In this document: positions 34,808 to 49,001 of the stretch, piece after piece
Layout: each line of letters opens with the position of its first letter
Position numbering within the stretch: position 1 is the first letter of the stretch
Origin: Burkholderiaceae bacterium
Lineage (GTDB): Bacteria; Pseudomonadota; Gammaproteobacteria; Burkholderiales; Burkholderiaceae_E
DNA length: 51,146 bases
Assembly: GCA_021463505.1 (NCBI GenBank)
Contig: JAJTYR010000025.1
Location: 1 to 51,146 of the forward strand
Direction of reading: 5' to 3'
Position numbers and translations under genes: made by a program
Notes under the pieces: model-generated
Told to the model about the DNA's origin: nothing
The model's database searches: none
The model's input: the letters and a program-made list of their open reading frames with translations, nothing else

Positions 34808-35632
34808 ATGGCCAGGATTTTCGTCATAGCGAATCAGAAAGGCGGTGTCGGCAAGACCACCACCACCGTGAACCTGGCCGCAGCACTGGCCCGTCTTGGC
34901 CAGCGGACACTGCTGGTCGACCTCGATCCGCAGGGCAACGCCACGATGGGCAGCGGCATCGACAAGCGCACGCTGCAGCGCTCGGTCTATCAGGTGCTGA
35001 TCGGCCTGTCCGACGTGGTCGAGGCGACGCAGTGGTCCGAGGGCGGTCGCTATGCGGTGCTGCCGGCCAATCGCGAGCTTGCCGGCGCCGAGGTCGAACT
35101 GGTGGACTTCGAGGAGCGGGAAACCCGGCTGAAGGATGCGCTGAAGCTGGTCGACGCGCAGTACGATTTCGTCCTGATCGACTGCCCGCCGTCGCTGTCG
35201 TTGCTCACACTGAACGGCTTTTGCGCCGCGCACGGCGTGATCATCCCGATGCAGTGCGAGTATTTCGCGCTCGAGGGCCTGTCAGACCTGGTCAATACCA
35301 TCAAGAAAGTGCACGCCAACTTCAATACCGACCTGCAGATCATCGGACTGCTGCGGGTCATGTTCGATCCACGGGTCACGCTCGGCCAGCAGGTGTCGGC
35401 GCAGCTCGAACAGCACTTCGGCGACAAGGTGTTTCGCACCGTGATTCCGCGTAACGTGCGACTGGCCGAAGCGCCCAGCTACGGCCTGCCCGGCCTGGTG
35501 TTCGACCCGCAGGCCAAGGGTGCTCGTGCGTATCTGGAATTCGGCGTCGAGTTGGTCGAGCGTGTGCGCGCGATCGACGCGGCGCGGCGCGCTGCCCATC
35601 GACCACATGTCCGGGATGAATCAGCGCAATGA
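34808..35632 (+). CDS. parA: Chromosome partitioning ATPase ParA (Soj)
   Basis: A 274-residue Walker-type partition ATPase. The deviant Walker A motif KGGVGKTTTTVNLAAAL starts at residue 12, with signature lysines; LLVDLDPQGNATMGSG and LIDCPPSLSLLTLN are the A' and B motifs. It moves ParB-parS complexes along the nucleoid. The stop overlaps the parB start (ATGA), so the pair is translationally coupled. Short N-terminus without HTH marks the chromosomal type. Confidence 0.97.
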   Translation: MARIFVIANQKGGVGKTTTTVNLAAALARLGQRTLLVDLDPQGNATMGSGIDKRTLQRSVYQVLIGLSDVVEATQWSEGGRYAVLPANRELAGAEVELVDFEERETRLKDALKLVDAQYDFVLIDCPPSLSLLTLNGFCAAHGVIIPMQCEYFALEGLSDLVNTIKKVHANFNTDLQIIGLLRVMFDPRVTLGQQVSAQLEQHFGDKVFRTVIPRNVRLAEAPSYGLPGLVFDPQAKGARAYLEFGVELVERVRAIDAARRAAHRPHVRDESAQ

Positions 35633-36510
35633 GCAAGCCACGTCCCAAGGGCCTCGGCCGCGGCCTCGATGCACTGCTCGGCGGCAGTGACGAACAACGT
35701 GTGGCGCGCGAGCGCGAGGCGCTCAGCGCACTGCCGCTCGCGGACCTGCAGCCCGGTCGCTACCAGCCGCGCACGCGGATGGACGAGTCGTCCCTGCGCG
35801 AGCTCGCCGCGTCGATCCGCACCTACGGCGTGATGCAGCCGCTGGTGGTGCGCCCGGCGGCGCCCGGGCGCTGGGAGATCATCGCCGGCGAGCGGCGCTT
35901 TCGTGCAGCGCAACTCGCCGGACTGGCCGAAGTGCCGGTCGTGGTGCGCGAGGTGCCCGACGAGCAGGCGCTCGCGCTGGCGCTGATCGAAAACATCCAG
36001 CGCGAGGATCTCAACCCGCTCGAGCAGGCCCAGGCGATCCGCCAGCTGATCGACGAGTTCGGTTATTCGCACGAGCGCGCTGCCGAGGCCATCGGTCGAT
36101 CGCGCAGCGCCACCACCAACCTGCTGCGCCTGCTCAACCTCGCCGCGCCGGTGCAGACGATGCTGCTGGCCGGCGACCTCGACATGGGTCACGCCCGTGC
36201 GCTGCTGGCGCTCGAGCGCGCCGAACAGATCATGTTGGCGCATCGGGTGGTCGAGAAACGGCTTACCGTGCGCGAAACCGAACGACTGGTGCAGCGCGCC
36301 GCTGCCGAACCGGCGCGGCCGCCGGTGGCGCGTCGTGCGGCGCAACAACGCGATCTCATCCGGCTGCAGGAACGCATCGCCGACGCGCTGGCCACGCCGG
36401 TCACGATCCGCGTCAACGCGAAGGGTCGCGGCAAGCTCATCATCTCCTTCTCCGGCCACGAACAGTTCCACGAACTGCTCGAACGTCTCGCCGTGCCGTC
36501 CGAGGACTGA
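35629..36510 (+). CDS. parB: Chromosome partitioning protein ParB (Spo0J)
   Basis: A 293-residue CTPase clamp that loads at parS. It begins [17 protein letters not shown], has the CTP-binding motif [13 protein letters not shown] and the box [16 protein letters not shown], an HTH around [20 protein letters not shown] and a C-terminal dimerisation domain. Cognate parS-like sites are visible 5 kb upstream. Confidence 0.97.
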   Translation: MSKPRPKGLGRGLDALLGGSDEQRVAREREALSALPLADLQPGRYQPRTRMDESSLRELAASIRTYGVMQPLVVRPAAPGRWEIIAGERRFRAAQLAGLAEVPVVVREVPDEQALALALIENIQREDLNPLEQAQAIRQLIDEFGYSHERAAEAIGRSRSATTNLLRLLNLAAPVQTMLLAGDLDMGHARALLALERAEQIMLAHRVVEKRLTVRETERLVQRAAAEPARPPVARRAAQQRDLIRLQERIADALATPVTIRVNAKGRGKLIISFSGHEQFHELLERLAVPSED

Positions 36511-36581
36511 ACGCCGGGACGGATCCTCCGGATCGCCGGCGGACCGAGGCTGCGCCGCGATGCTGCGCCGCAACAGGTGGT

Positions 36582-36610
36582 TTGACCCACCCTTGACCGG
36601 ACGCTAGAAT
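36582..36610 (+). promoter_or_regulatory. Promoter of the atp operon
   Basis: TTGACC (36582-36587) and TAGAAT (36605-36610) are separated by exactly 17 bp. Transcription would start near 36617 and give a leader of about 45 bases before atpI. A second TTGACC inside the spacer has no matching -10. Confidence 0.7.
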
Positions 36611-36661
36611 CCTTCGTCTTTGCCCATTGCGGGCTGACGGCCCCGCCGATACGCTCGAAAC

Positions 36662-38213
<1,552 letters not shown>

Positions 38214-38295
38214 GCGACCTCGACCCACGTGTGGCGGCGCAACGGCCGCCAGGCTTGCCCGGTTACCCGTTCATTCAGCTAGAAGGGGGAACGTC

Positions 38296-38769
38296 GTGAA
38301 TCTCAACGCGACGCTCATCGTCCAGATCATCGTTTTTCTGGCGCTCTGGTGGTTCACCGCGCGGTTCGTCTGGCCGCCGATCACGCGGGCGCTGGACGAG
38401 CGCTCCAGGCGCATCGCCGACGGGCTGGCCGCCGCCGACAAGGCCCGGTCCGACCTGGTCGCGGCCGAGCGCCGCATCGAGCAGGAACTGCAGCAGGCGC
38501 GCGCCGGCGCGGCGGAAGTGCGCTCGGGCGCCGAGAAGCAGGCTGCCGGCATCGTCGAGAAGGCGCGCGTCGAGGCGGCTGCGATCATCGCTGCGGCGCG
38601 CAAGTCGGCCGAAGACGAGGCCGTGCTCGCCGCGCAGAAAGCGCGCGACCAGCTGCGCGACCAGGTCGCCGTGCTCGCCGTGGCTGGCGCCGCGCGCATC
38701 CTGCGCCAGGAAGTCGACGCGGCGAAACACGCCGACCTGCTGGCCAACCTGAAGAACGAACTGAACTGA
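38296..38769 (+). CDS. atpF: F0F1 ATP synthase subunit B
   Basis: A 157-residue stator subunit. A single N-terminal helix (NATLIVQIIVFLALWWFTARFVWPP) leads into a long Ala/Glu/Arg-rich helix that dimerises and reaches subunit delta. The start codon is GTG 38296 after AAGGGGGAA. Confidence 0.95.
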   Translation: MNLNATLIVQIIVFLALWWFTARFVWPPITRALDERSRRIADGLAAADKARSDLVAAERRIEQELQQARAGAAEVRSGAEKQAAGIVEKARVEAAAIIAAARKSAEDEAVLAAQKARDQLRDQVAVLAVAGAARILRQEVDAAKHADLLANLKNELN

Positions 38770-38773
38770 CGCC

Positions 38774-39307
38774 ATGGCCGAGTCGCTGACGATCGCCCGG
38801 CCGTACGCCGAAGCTGCGTTCAAGCTGGCGCGCGAGGCCCATGCGCTGCCGTCGTGGTCCGACGCGCTGGCCCGGCTCGCTGCCGTGGCCGGCACCGAGG
38901 TGGCGCGCGACCTGATCGGTACGCCGCAACTGTCCAACGCGCAGGTCGCCGCGGTGGTGGCCGACGCCGCCGGGCAACTCGGCGCCGAGCAGAAGAACTT
39001 CGTGCAGGTGCTGGCCGACAACGAGCGGCTCGCGGTGCTGCCCGAGATCGCCACGCTGTTCGACGCGCTGCGCAACGAGCACGAAGGCATCCTGGATGCG
39101 CAGATTGCCTCGGCCTACCCGCTGGACGCGCAACAGGTGGCGGGGATCGTCGCCACGCTCGAGCAGAAGTACGGCAAGCAGATCAAGGCAACGGTCCACG
39201 TCGATGCCGACCTGATCGGCGGCGTGGCGATACGGATCGGCGACGAGGTGCTCGACGCCTCGGTGCGCGGCAAGCTGGCCCGGATGGCCGGCGCGTTGAA
39301 GATTTGA
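38774..39307 (+). CDS. atpH: F0F1 ATP synthase subunit delta
   Basis: A 177-residue OSCP/delta subunit linking the b stalk to the alpha3beta3 head. It starts [16 protein letters not shown] and contains the C-terminal signature [24 protein letters not shown]. It begins 4 bases after the atpF stop. Confidence 0.95.
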   Translation: MAESLTIARPYAEAAFKLAREAHALPSWSDALARLAAVAGTEVARDLIGTPQLSNAQVAAVVADAAGQLGAEQKNFVQVLADNERLAVLPEIATLFDALRNEHEGILDAQIASAYPLDAQQVAGIVATLEQKYGKQIKATVHVDADLIGGVAIRIGDEVLDASVRGKLARMAGALKI

Positions 39308-39324
39308 GGAATACGGGGAACCCC

Positions 39325-43192
<3,868 letters not shown>

Positions 43193-43226
43193 CCCGCGAA
43201 GAGGGAAGGGCGAAGGGAGAAGGGGT

Positions 43227-43646
43227 ATGCACACGATTCACGTCGACGTGGTGAGTGCCGAGCGCTCGATCTTCGAGGGGCAGGCCGAGTTCGTGGCGCT
43301 CCCCGGCGAGGCGGGCGAGCTGGGCATCTATCCGCAGCACACGCCGCTGATCACCCGCATCAGGCCGGGCGCGGTGCGCATCAAGGTCGCGGGGCAGGCC
43401 GACGAGGAGTTCGTGTTCGTGGCCGGCGGCATTCTCGAAGTGCAGCCGAACCGCGTGACCGTGCTGGCCGACACGGCGATTCGCGGGCGCGACCTCGACG
43501 AGGCGAAGGCCGAGGAGGCCAAGCGCGCGGCCGAAGAGGCGCTGGCCAACCGCACCGGCGCAATCGACTACGCGAAGGCGCAGGCCGAGCTGGCGGCGGC
43601 GATCGCGCAGATCGCGGCGCTGAGGAAGTTCAGGCAGCGGAAGTAG
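43227..43646 (+). CDS. atpC: F0F1 ATP synthase subunit epsilon
   Basis: A 139-residue subunit with an N-terminal beta sandwich ([34 protein letters not shown]) and two C-terminal helices that can inhibit ATP hydrolysis. A purine-rich AGGGAGAAGGGG precedes the ATG. It is the last gene of the operon; I see no clear intrinsic terminator after it. Confidence 0.95.
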   Translation: MHTIHVDVVSAERSIFEGQAEFVALPGEAGELGIYPQHTPLITRIRPGAVRIKVAGQADEEFVFVAGGILEVQPNRVTVLADTAIRGRDLDEAKAEEAKRAAEEALANRTGAIDYAKAQAELAAAIAQIAALRKFRQRK

Positions 43647-43739
43647 CGCCGGCATCGCACCCTGGCTGCCCCGCCCTCGCACAACGGATGGATTGCGGCA
43701 GCTCCTCCGGATATTGCTTGCCGCTACACCGGGCACTTC

Positions 43740-44214
43740 ATGGTCGGAGCGGGGGAAGCCGTGCGTGATGCGACTTGTCTGGGCTTGCTGGTCGTCGTGG
43801 CGGTCGCACTGGGGTATGGCCACCTGGCGTTCGCCGAAACCGCGAGCTCGGCAGCGGATCTGAAGGTCAGCAAGCGGATTTCGGCCTGCTTCTGGTCGCG
43901 GCCCATGCAGGAGGCGTTCTTCCGGCCGGGGAGTCGCGCAGGATCGCAGGCCTGGCCTGCAGGCGGGCTGCAAGTCGCCACGCGAGCTGGCGCCGATCAA
44001 CGTGACGATCCTTGCGCCGGTCGATTTGCCGGACGACAAGCAGAGCCCGGTCAAGGGTTCCTGGTTGTTCGGCTACGAATTCGCGCGGTGTGGCGAATCG
44101 AAAGCGTATAACGCCTTGTTGACCGCAGACCCCGCGGGCGGATTTCCGAGGTATTGCGCCTGGTACCCGGGCTCCACCGGGTGCGCGATCCCTCGAGAGA
44201 ATCTTCATGGATAG
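43740..44214 (+). pseudogene. Probable decayed gene for an exported protein
   Basis: The frame from ATG 43740 begins with a signal-peptide-like segment (CLGLLVVVAVALGYGHLAFA) and a few ordered residues (LKVSKRISACFWSRPMQEAFF), then becomes low-complexity. From about 43950 the neighbouring frame carries protein-like sequence: LAPINVTILAPVDLPDDK, then SWLFGYEFARCGESKAYN, ending at 44214. A frameshift near 43930-43950 would join them. I do not recognise the family. Confidence 0.35.
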
Positions 44215-44553
44215 CGTCAATGCCCGGCACCGACTGCGCGCTCGCAATCGATGGCACCCTGGGCTTCGAGGTCGCCTCATCGGGGCGCAGTTCGCGGTCC
44301 GCGTCGCGCGCGCGGCAACCGAGTGCGCGTGCCTGCGGCAAGGCACTCTGGCTGCGCGTAGCCGCCGGATCACCGAAAAACCCGGCGTTGGTGCGCTCTG
44401 GAGTGCTGCGTGAAGAGCATCCTGCGCAAGACAGGGGCGCCGAGCCGGGCGGATCCGATCGCCGGCGTATACGGCGGGGCGACGCCGATCGAGGCGCCCG
44501 CGGGACGGACCGTGCTCCGGACTGCATGAAGCGGGGATCGACGGGCACAGCGG
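44215..44553. other. Intergenic stretch without a supported gene
   Basis: No frame here shows a recognisable fold or a good ribosome site. It may contain further debris of the flanking decayed genes. Confidence 0.4.
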
Positions 44554-44800
44554 CTACGGCCGCGACAGTGCGTCAGCGATCGACCGTGTCAGCGAAGGCG
44601 CCGCGGCGCGCAGGCGTGCGTCTTCCGTGACGAGCGGCGAGCGCAGTTTCTCGGCAACCGCGAGGAACCGGGCGTCATAGGCGGAGACGCCGAAGCGGCG
44701 GGCGTGTTCGAGAGCCACGCGATGCGGCAGCGCGACCAGGCCTCGCAGCCGCGATTCCGCGGTGGCGAGCAGGTCCTCGGCCTGTGCCCTCAGCACCAGG
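44554..44800 (-). pseudogene. VapC-type PIN-domain toxin, C-terminal remnant
   Basis: The frame reads AEDLLATAESRLR, then ALEHARRFGVSAYDARFLAVAEKL and SPLVTEDARL, the C-terminal half of a PIN-domain ribonuclease with its later acidic residues (SAYDA, TEDARL). The N-terminal half with the first Asp and any vapB antitoxin are missing; at about 44800 the sequence changes to IS110-type transposase on the other strand, which likely broke the gene. Confidence 0.65.
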
Positions 44801-45139
44801 ATCACCGGCGCCAAGGTGATGAGCGGCAAGACCAGGCGCGTCGTCAATCGAGCGGCCCAAGCCCTGCGGTTGGCGGCGGCAGCGCTGCGCAGCAGCAAGT
44901 CGGCGCTCGGTGCCCACTTCAGGCGCATAGGCTCTCGGACGAACAGGCCCAAGGCAGTGACAGCCGCCGCCCACAAGCTCGCCCGCCTGATCTACACGAT
45001 GCTCACGAAGGGCGAGGAGTACACCGACCAAGGCCAGGACTACCATGAGCGGCACTACCGCGAGCGCGTGCTGCAGGCACTGGCACAACGCGCGGCCAAA
45101 CTCGGCATGAAAATGGTTCCGGCAGAACAACCGGCATGA
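44801..45139 (+). pseudogene. IS110-family transposase, C-terminal remnant
   Basis: The frame has VNRAAQALRLAAAALRSSKSALGAHFRR, then AAAHKLARLIYTMLTKG and DYHERHYRERVLQALAQRAAKLG, which match the C-terminal region of IS110/IS116/IS902 transposases. The DEDD catalytic N-terminal domain is absent. The stop at 45137-45139 may be the native one. Confidence 0.65.
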
Positions 45140-45379
45140 GGCGCTCCTCGCGAGTCAAGACCGCAGAAGGAGTTTCTCAGGAGGTTTCGCCCGCTGTGCT
45201 CTTGCACCGGCACTTCGACGGCTCGCGTCGCTCAAGGCTTCCTCGGCCCACTTGTTCAGACTAGTCCGAAGTTCCTGAGACAGGCGTAGTCAGCAGTCGT
45301 CCGCAAACCCGCGTCTTTCTTCATTCTCGCGCCATAGGGGCGCTTTATTTTGCTTCTGTTTGTCGTCACTAAATATTGT

Positions 45380-45407
45380 TTGCATAACGCTGTTTTGGCG
45401 GTATAAT
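45380..45407 (+). promoter_or_regulatory. Promoter of the IS1634-type transposase
   Basis: TTGCAT (45380-45385) and TATAAT (45402-45407) have a 16-bp spacer in a locally AT-rich segment. The ATG lies only 8 bases beyond the -10, so the mRNA would be nearly or fully leaderless. Confidence 0.55.
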
Positions 45408-45414
45408 TTCTGGT

Positions 45415-47151
45415 ATGGCTGCCCGCACCGGAACCGCACACGTCGTCACCACTCGACGCACCTACAACGGCAAGGTCTACCAGACCCACCTGCTGCGGCG
45501 CAGTTACCGCGAAGGCGGCACCGTCAAGAACGAGACGCTGGGCAACCTCTCGCACCTGCCCGAGCAGCTCATCGAGATCATCCGCCGCGCGCTACGCGGC
45601 GAGACATTCGTGCCGGCCGGTGAAGCCTTCGAGGTGATCGGCTCGCGCGCGCACGGCCATGTGCAGGCGGTGCACGCGGCGATGCGCCGGCTGGAGGTGG
45701 CCTCATTGCTCGGTGCCAAGGCCTCGCCCGAGCGCGAACGGGTGCTGGCGATGGTCGCCGCGCGCATCGTCGCCCCGCATACCAAACTCGCCACCACGCG
45801 CTGGTGGCACACGACGACGCTGGCCGAGGACTTCGGCGTAGTCGACGCCGACGAGAACGACCTGTACGCGGCGATGGACTGGGTGCTCGAGCGCCAGGGG
45901 CGCATCGAGAGGAAGCTCGCTGCGCGCCACCTCACGGAAGGTGGCCTGGTGCTCTACGACCTGTCGTCGAGCTATTTCGAGGGCACGACCTGTCCGCTGG
46001 CGCGCCTGGGCCACAGCCGCGACGGCCGCAAGGGGATGCTGCAGGTCAACTATGGCCTTCTCACCGACGCGCGCGGCTGTCCGGTAGCCGTTTCCGTGCA
46101 CGAGGGCAGCGCCGCCGACAGCGCGACGTTTCTGCCCGCGGTGCAGCGCCTGCGCGAGCGCTTCGGCATCGGCGAGCTCGTCATGGTGGGCGATCGCGGC
46201 ATGATCGGGCACAAGGCGATCGCCGAGCTGCGCAGCCATCAGGGCATCGGCTGGATCACGGCGCTCAAGAACGTCTCGATCCGCGCCCTGGTCGAGCAGG
46301 GGCAGTTGCAGCTCGGGCTATTCGACGAGCGCAACCTCATCGAGCTCACCAGCCCCGAGTACCCGGGCGAGCGGCTCGTGGCATGCCGCAATCCGCAGTT
46401 GGCCAGACTACGGGCCTTCAAGCGCGAGGATCTGTTGCTGGCCACCGAGAAGAGCCTGCGCGCGATTGCCGAGCGGGTCGATGCCGGGCGGCTGCGCGGT
46501 GCCGATGCGATCGGTGTGCGCGTGGGCAAGGTCGTCAACCGGTACAAGGTCGCCAAGCACTTCGAGCTCGAGATCACCGACACGAGCTTCGTCTTCGCAC
46601 GCCGGCAAGATGTGATCGACGCGGAAGCGGCACTCGACGGCATCTACATCATCCGCACCTCGGTGCACGCCGAGCGCATGGATGCGCCCGAGTGCGTGCG
46701 CAGCTACAAGGCGCTGGCCAACGTCGAGCGGGCGTTCCGCTCGTTGAAGACGGTGGACCTGAAGGTGCGCCCGATCCACCATCGCACCGAGAATCGGGTA
46801 CGTGCGCACATCTTCCTGTGCATGCTCGCCTACTACGTCGAGTGGCACATGCGCGAGGCGTGGCGCGAGTTGATGTTCGCCGACACCGAGCAGCACGCGA
46901 AGGCGAGCCGTGATCCCGTGGCGCCGGCCCGGCGTTCGAAGAACGCTCTTGCGAAGATCGCAAGCCACACGCTCGACGATGGCACGCCCGCGCACAGCTT
47001 CTCGACGCTGATGGCCGAGATGACCACCGTCGTGCGCAACACCTGCCGCATGCCCAGCGCCGGGGCGCAGGCGCCAACCTTCGACGTCATCACTACCGCC
47101 AACGACAAGCAGAAGCGCGCGCTCGAGCTGATTCAGGCCATCGAGCCGTAG
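45415..47151 (+). CDS. IS1634 family transposase
   Basis: A 578-residue DDE transposase. Family features are the N-terminal segment around GKVYQTHLLRRSYREGGTVKNETLGNLS, the first Asp region VLYDLSSSYFEG, the second Asp region ELVMVGDRGMIG, and the Glu region with Y(x2)LANVERAFRSLKTVDLKVRPI and HHRTENRVRAHIFLCMLAY. The frame is intact and full length, so the element may still be active. There is no Shine-Dalgarno; see the promoter note. Confidence 0.92.
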   Translation: MAARTGTAHVVTTRRTYNGKVYQTHLLRRSYREGGTVKNETLGNLSHLPEQLIEIIRRALRGETFVPAGEAFEVIGSRAHGHVQAVHAAMRRLEVASLLGAKASPERERVLAMVAARIVAPHTKLATTRWWHTTTLAEDFGVVDADENDLYAAMDWVLERQGRIERKLAARHLTEGGLVLYDLSSSYFEGTTCPLARLGHSRDGRKGMLQVNYGLLTDARGCPVAVSVHEGSAADSATFLPAVQRLRERFGIGELVMVGDRGMIGHKAIAELRSHQGIGWITALKNVSIRALVEQGQLQLGLFDERNLIELTSPEYPGERLVACRNPQLARLRAFKREDLLLATEKSLRAIAERVDAGRLRGADAIGVRVGKVVNRYKVAKHFELEITDTSFVFARRQDVIDAEAALDGIYIIRTSVHAERMDAPECVRSYKALANVERAFRSLKTVDLKVRPIHHRTENRVRAHIFLCMLAYYVEWHMREAWRELMFADTEQHAKASRDPVAPARRSKNALAKIASHTLDDGTPAHSFSTLMAEMTTVVRNTCRMPSAGAQAPTFDVITTANDKQKRALELIQAIEP

Positions 47152-47173
47152 ACAGAACCCGGAACCCCGATCT

Positions 47174-47193
47174 CACGCCAAGTGCTTGGCGTG
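47174..47193. terminator. Perfect hairpin CACGCCAAG-TG-CTTGGCGTG after the transposase
   Basis: A 9-bp perfect stem with a 2-base centre lies 22 bases after the transposase stop and inside the proposed element. It lacks a T-run; it could be a terminator or a transposase-binding palindrome. Confidence 0.35.
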
Positions 47194-47415
47194 TAAGGCG
47201 AAACTCGCTCGCCGCACGCTGGAACTTCCGTCTAACCGCTTAGCCTCCTCCGAATCCGGCGCGATTCACGGCTGATGCGCCTGGCTAACCTGCGCGCCAA
47301 TCCCGAACCGCGGCGCAAGCCGCGCGATGGGGTCGATCTCGACCGAGCACGGAATCGTGCCAAACGTGCTCGAGCGCGACTTCGACGCGCAGAGTTCCAG
47401 CCGGAAATGAGCGGC

Positions 47416-47514
47416 CGCTATCACGGCATGCGCCGTCCGCGCGACCTCGGGCAGGGCGAGGTGGAGCAGTTTCTCGCCCACCTGGCCAACGAACGACACG
47501 TGTCGGTCTCGACG
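47416..47514 (+). pseudogene. Integron-type integrase (IntI-like) fragment
   Basis: The reading YHGMRRPRDLGQGEVEQFL followed by AHLANERHVSVST closely parallels the N-terminal core-binding region of class 1-type IntI (FHGVRHPATLGSSEVEAFL, WLANERKVSVST). Only about 33 residues survive; the catalytic tyrosine domain is not in this frame. No attI or attC site was recognised. Confidence 0.65.
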
Positions 47515-47596
47515 CGAAGGGCGAGATCTGCGGCCTCACCGTCGAACCTGCGAAGGCGCGCGCCGGGCCGCCAGATCGCGGAACTGAGTTCAGGCG

Positions 47597-47683
47597 GCGA
47601 CGATCAAGCACCCCGAACTCGCCAAGCTGAACGTATCGCCGCACCTGGTTCGTCACTCGACCGCGATGAGTTTGCTTCAGGCC
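47597..47683 (+). pseudogene. Tyrosine recombinase catalytic-domain fragment
   Basis: The frame reads ATIKHPELAKLNVSPHLVRH then STAMSLLQA, matching the HxxR box region (VSPHTxRHTTAxHLLQAGVD) of phage/transposon tyrosine recombinases. It is in a different frame from the IntI-like piece and resembles a different subgroup, so it is probably a second integrase remnant. Confidence 0.5.
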
Positions 47684-47691
47684 CTACATTC

Positions 47692-48123
47692 CGCATCTTG
47701 GATGGCACAATAGATCGCAATTACACATGCGAAGTGCGCAGATCAGTGCGTGGCCGGATGTTCAGCGTTTCCCTAGGATTTGATCAGATACTGCTTGACC
47801 GCGAAACCAGCGCAGGTTCAGTGCTTCGATATCCGCACAATTCTTATGCGACAGTGCTTGGGCTTGCTGGGCTATTTGGTTTGGCCTTGTACTTGTGGCT
47901 CATTATCTTGGTATTTGCCAGAGTTTTCCGTAAGGCAAAAAGTCGAAATTCTCCACCTGTGGTTCGTTGGTATCCAGTCTTCGCTATAGCTTGGCTGGTT
48001 TCTGTCTTTTTCAGCACTGTTTTTGAAGCACCGTTTCATGGGTTTGTGTTTTGGTCGACGTCGGGAATTGCCTATTACATGGCCATGCACACGCCGAAGG
48101 ACAAACCGTTGACTGTGAGTTAA
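47692..48123 (+). pseudogene. O-antigen ligase-like (Wzy_C) membrane protein, C-terminal remnant
   Basis: The frame contains YPHNSYATVLGLAGLFGLAL, the HNSYL-type motif of O-antigen ligase/polymerase proteins, followed by two or three membrane helices and a charged tail (HTPKDKPLTVS). The N-terminal helices are missing: upstream it joins integrase debris. Its base composition is visibly AT-richer than the rest of the window, a sign of transfer together with the next gene. Confidence 0.6.
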
Positions 48124-48146
48124 AGAAAGTTTATTGAGGGGAAACG

Positions 48147-48848
48147 ATGAAATTGCGCAGCTTTAGGGTGGATCGTCAGCAATACTTATTGAGTCGAGCA
48201 GCCTCAGCCAGAAACGTTCTGCATATTGGCTGTACCAACTCCCCCAATACTCATTCTCGTTGGGAAAGCGGCCTTTTGCTGCATCAACATTTGTGCTCGC
48301 AGGGGAGGCGGTTAGGCCAAAATATCGTGGGTCTGGATATAGATGTAGGGGCTGTTGAATGGCTGCGTGAAAAAATGCCAAATGAGAGAATCGTTTGCGG
48401 TGATGCGCATCATCTGGATGAAACGCTTCCTGGGGAATTCTTCGATCTTATCCTTGCGGGAGATGTAATTGAACATTTGCCTGACCCCGGGAGGTTTCTC
48501 AGAGCTTGCTTGAAGGCATTGAGCCGAGATGGGACTGTGGTTGTCTCGACCATCAATACATTTGGCATTGTGCGTTTTGCGAAGGCGTGTTTTGGGCATG
48601 AGGCAGTACATGATGAGCATACGTCCTATTACTCAGTCAGCACGATGGACCGCTTGGCGAAAGTGACTGGATACAGCCTTGAAAAAGTAGGCTACTACAG
48701 CGTTGAGCCGCAACTGTTGTGGAGTGGGGTAAATGGATTTTTGTCTACTATTCTTGACCGGTCGTTTTCTGCAATTTGGCCGCAATTCTCAGAAGGCTTG
48801 ATAGCAGAGCTCAGAATCTGTGAATTAATCGACTCGTCCAAGCGATAA
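48147..48848 (+). CDS. Class I SAM-dependent methyltransferase
   Basis: A 233-residue methyltransferase. Motif I is degenerate (VLHIGCTNSPN); motif II has IVGLDIDVGAVEWL; then IVCGDAHHLD and FDLILAGDVIEHLPDPGRFLRACLKAL, the Methyltransf_11/23 pattern found in sugar or polysaccharide-locus enzymes. ATG 48147 follows GAGGGG. It lies in the AT-rich island with the O-antigen ligase remnant, consistent with surface polysaccharide modification. The C-terminus passes back into GC-rich sequence near 48830 and may be truncated or fused. Confidence 0.75.
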   Translation: MKLRSFRVDRQQYLLSRAASARNVLHIGCTNSPNTHSRWESGLLLHQHLCSQGRRLGQNIVGLDIDVGAVEWLREKMPNERIVCGDAHHLDETLPGEFFDLILAGDVIEHLPDPGRFLRACLKALSRDGTVVVSTINTFGIVRFAKACFGHEAVHDEHTSYYSVSTMDRLAKVTGYSLEKVGYYSVEPQLLWSGVNGFLSTILDRSFSAIWPQFSEGLIAELRICELIDSSKR

Positions 48849-48855
48849 TCGGCGC

Positions 48856-48978
48856 ATGAGCGCCGAGACCCCTGAACGTGAACCCGATCGTCGCAACGCG
48901 ACGCTGTTCGACGAAAGCCAGATGCCGATTCCGGCGGCGGTGCACGAGCGAGTCGGCGCGCCGAACGCTGGCGCGTAA
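48856..48978 (+). CDS. Short ORF of 40 codons cut by the IS66 end
   Basis: MSAETPEREPDRRNATLFDE opens a frame 7 bases after the methyltransferase stop and ends at the TAA formed by the IS66 terminus (GTAAGCG). It is GC-rich, unlike its upstream neighbour. It may be the start of a gene interrupted by the insertion; no family is recognised. Confidence 0.3.
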   Translation: MSAETPEREPDRRNATLFDESQMPIPAAVHERVGAPNAGA

Positions 48979-49001
48979 GCGTTCGCCCAGCGGCGTCCTT
49001 G

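Larger units (their letters stand above)
45262..47234 (+). mobile_element. IS1634-type insertion sequence (probable limits)
   Basis: One full transposase gene occupies most of the segment. Candidate imperfect terminal inverted repeats are TAGTCCGAAGTTCCTGAG at the left and, on the reverse strand of the right, TTAGACGGAAGTTCCAGCG; they share the core GAAGTTCC and about two thirds of 27 aligned bases. The resulting length of about 1.97 kb suits the family. Ends and any target duplication are uncertain. Confidence 0.5.

Noticed and set aside
45140-47700. CRISPR array or integron attC cassette array in the accessory region
   Set aside because: No regularly spaced direct repeats and no attC-like paired R/L boxes were seen, only isolated hairpins.
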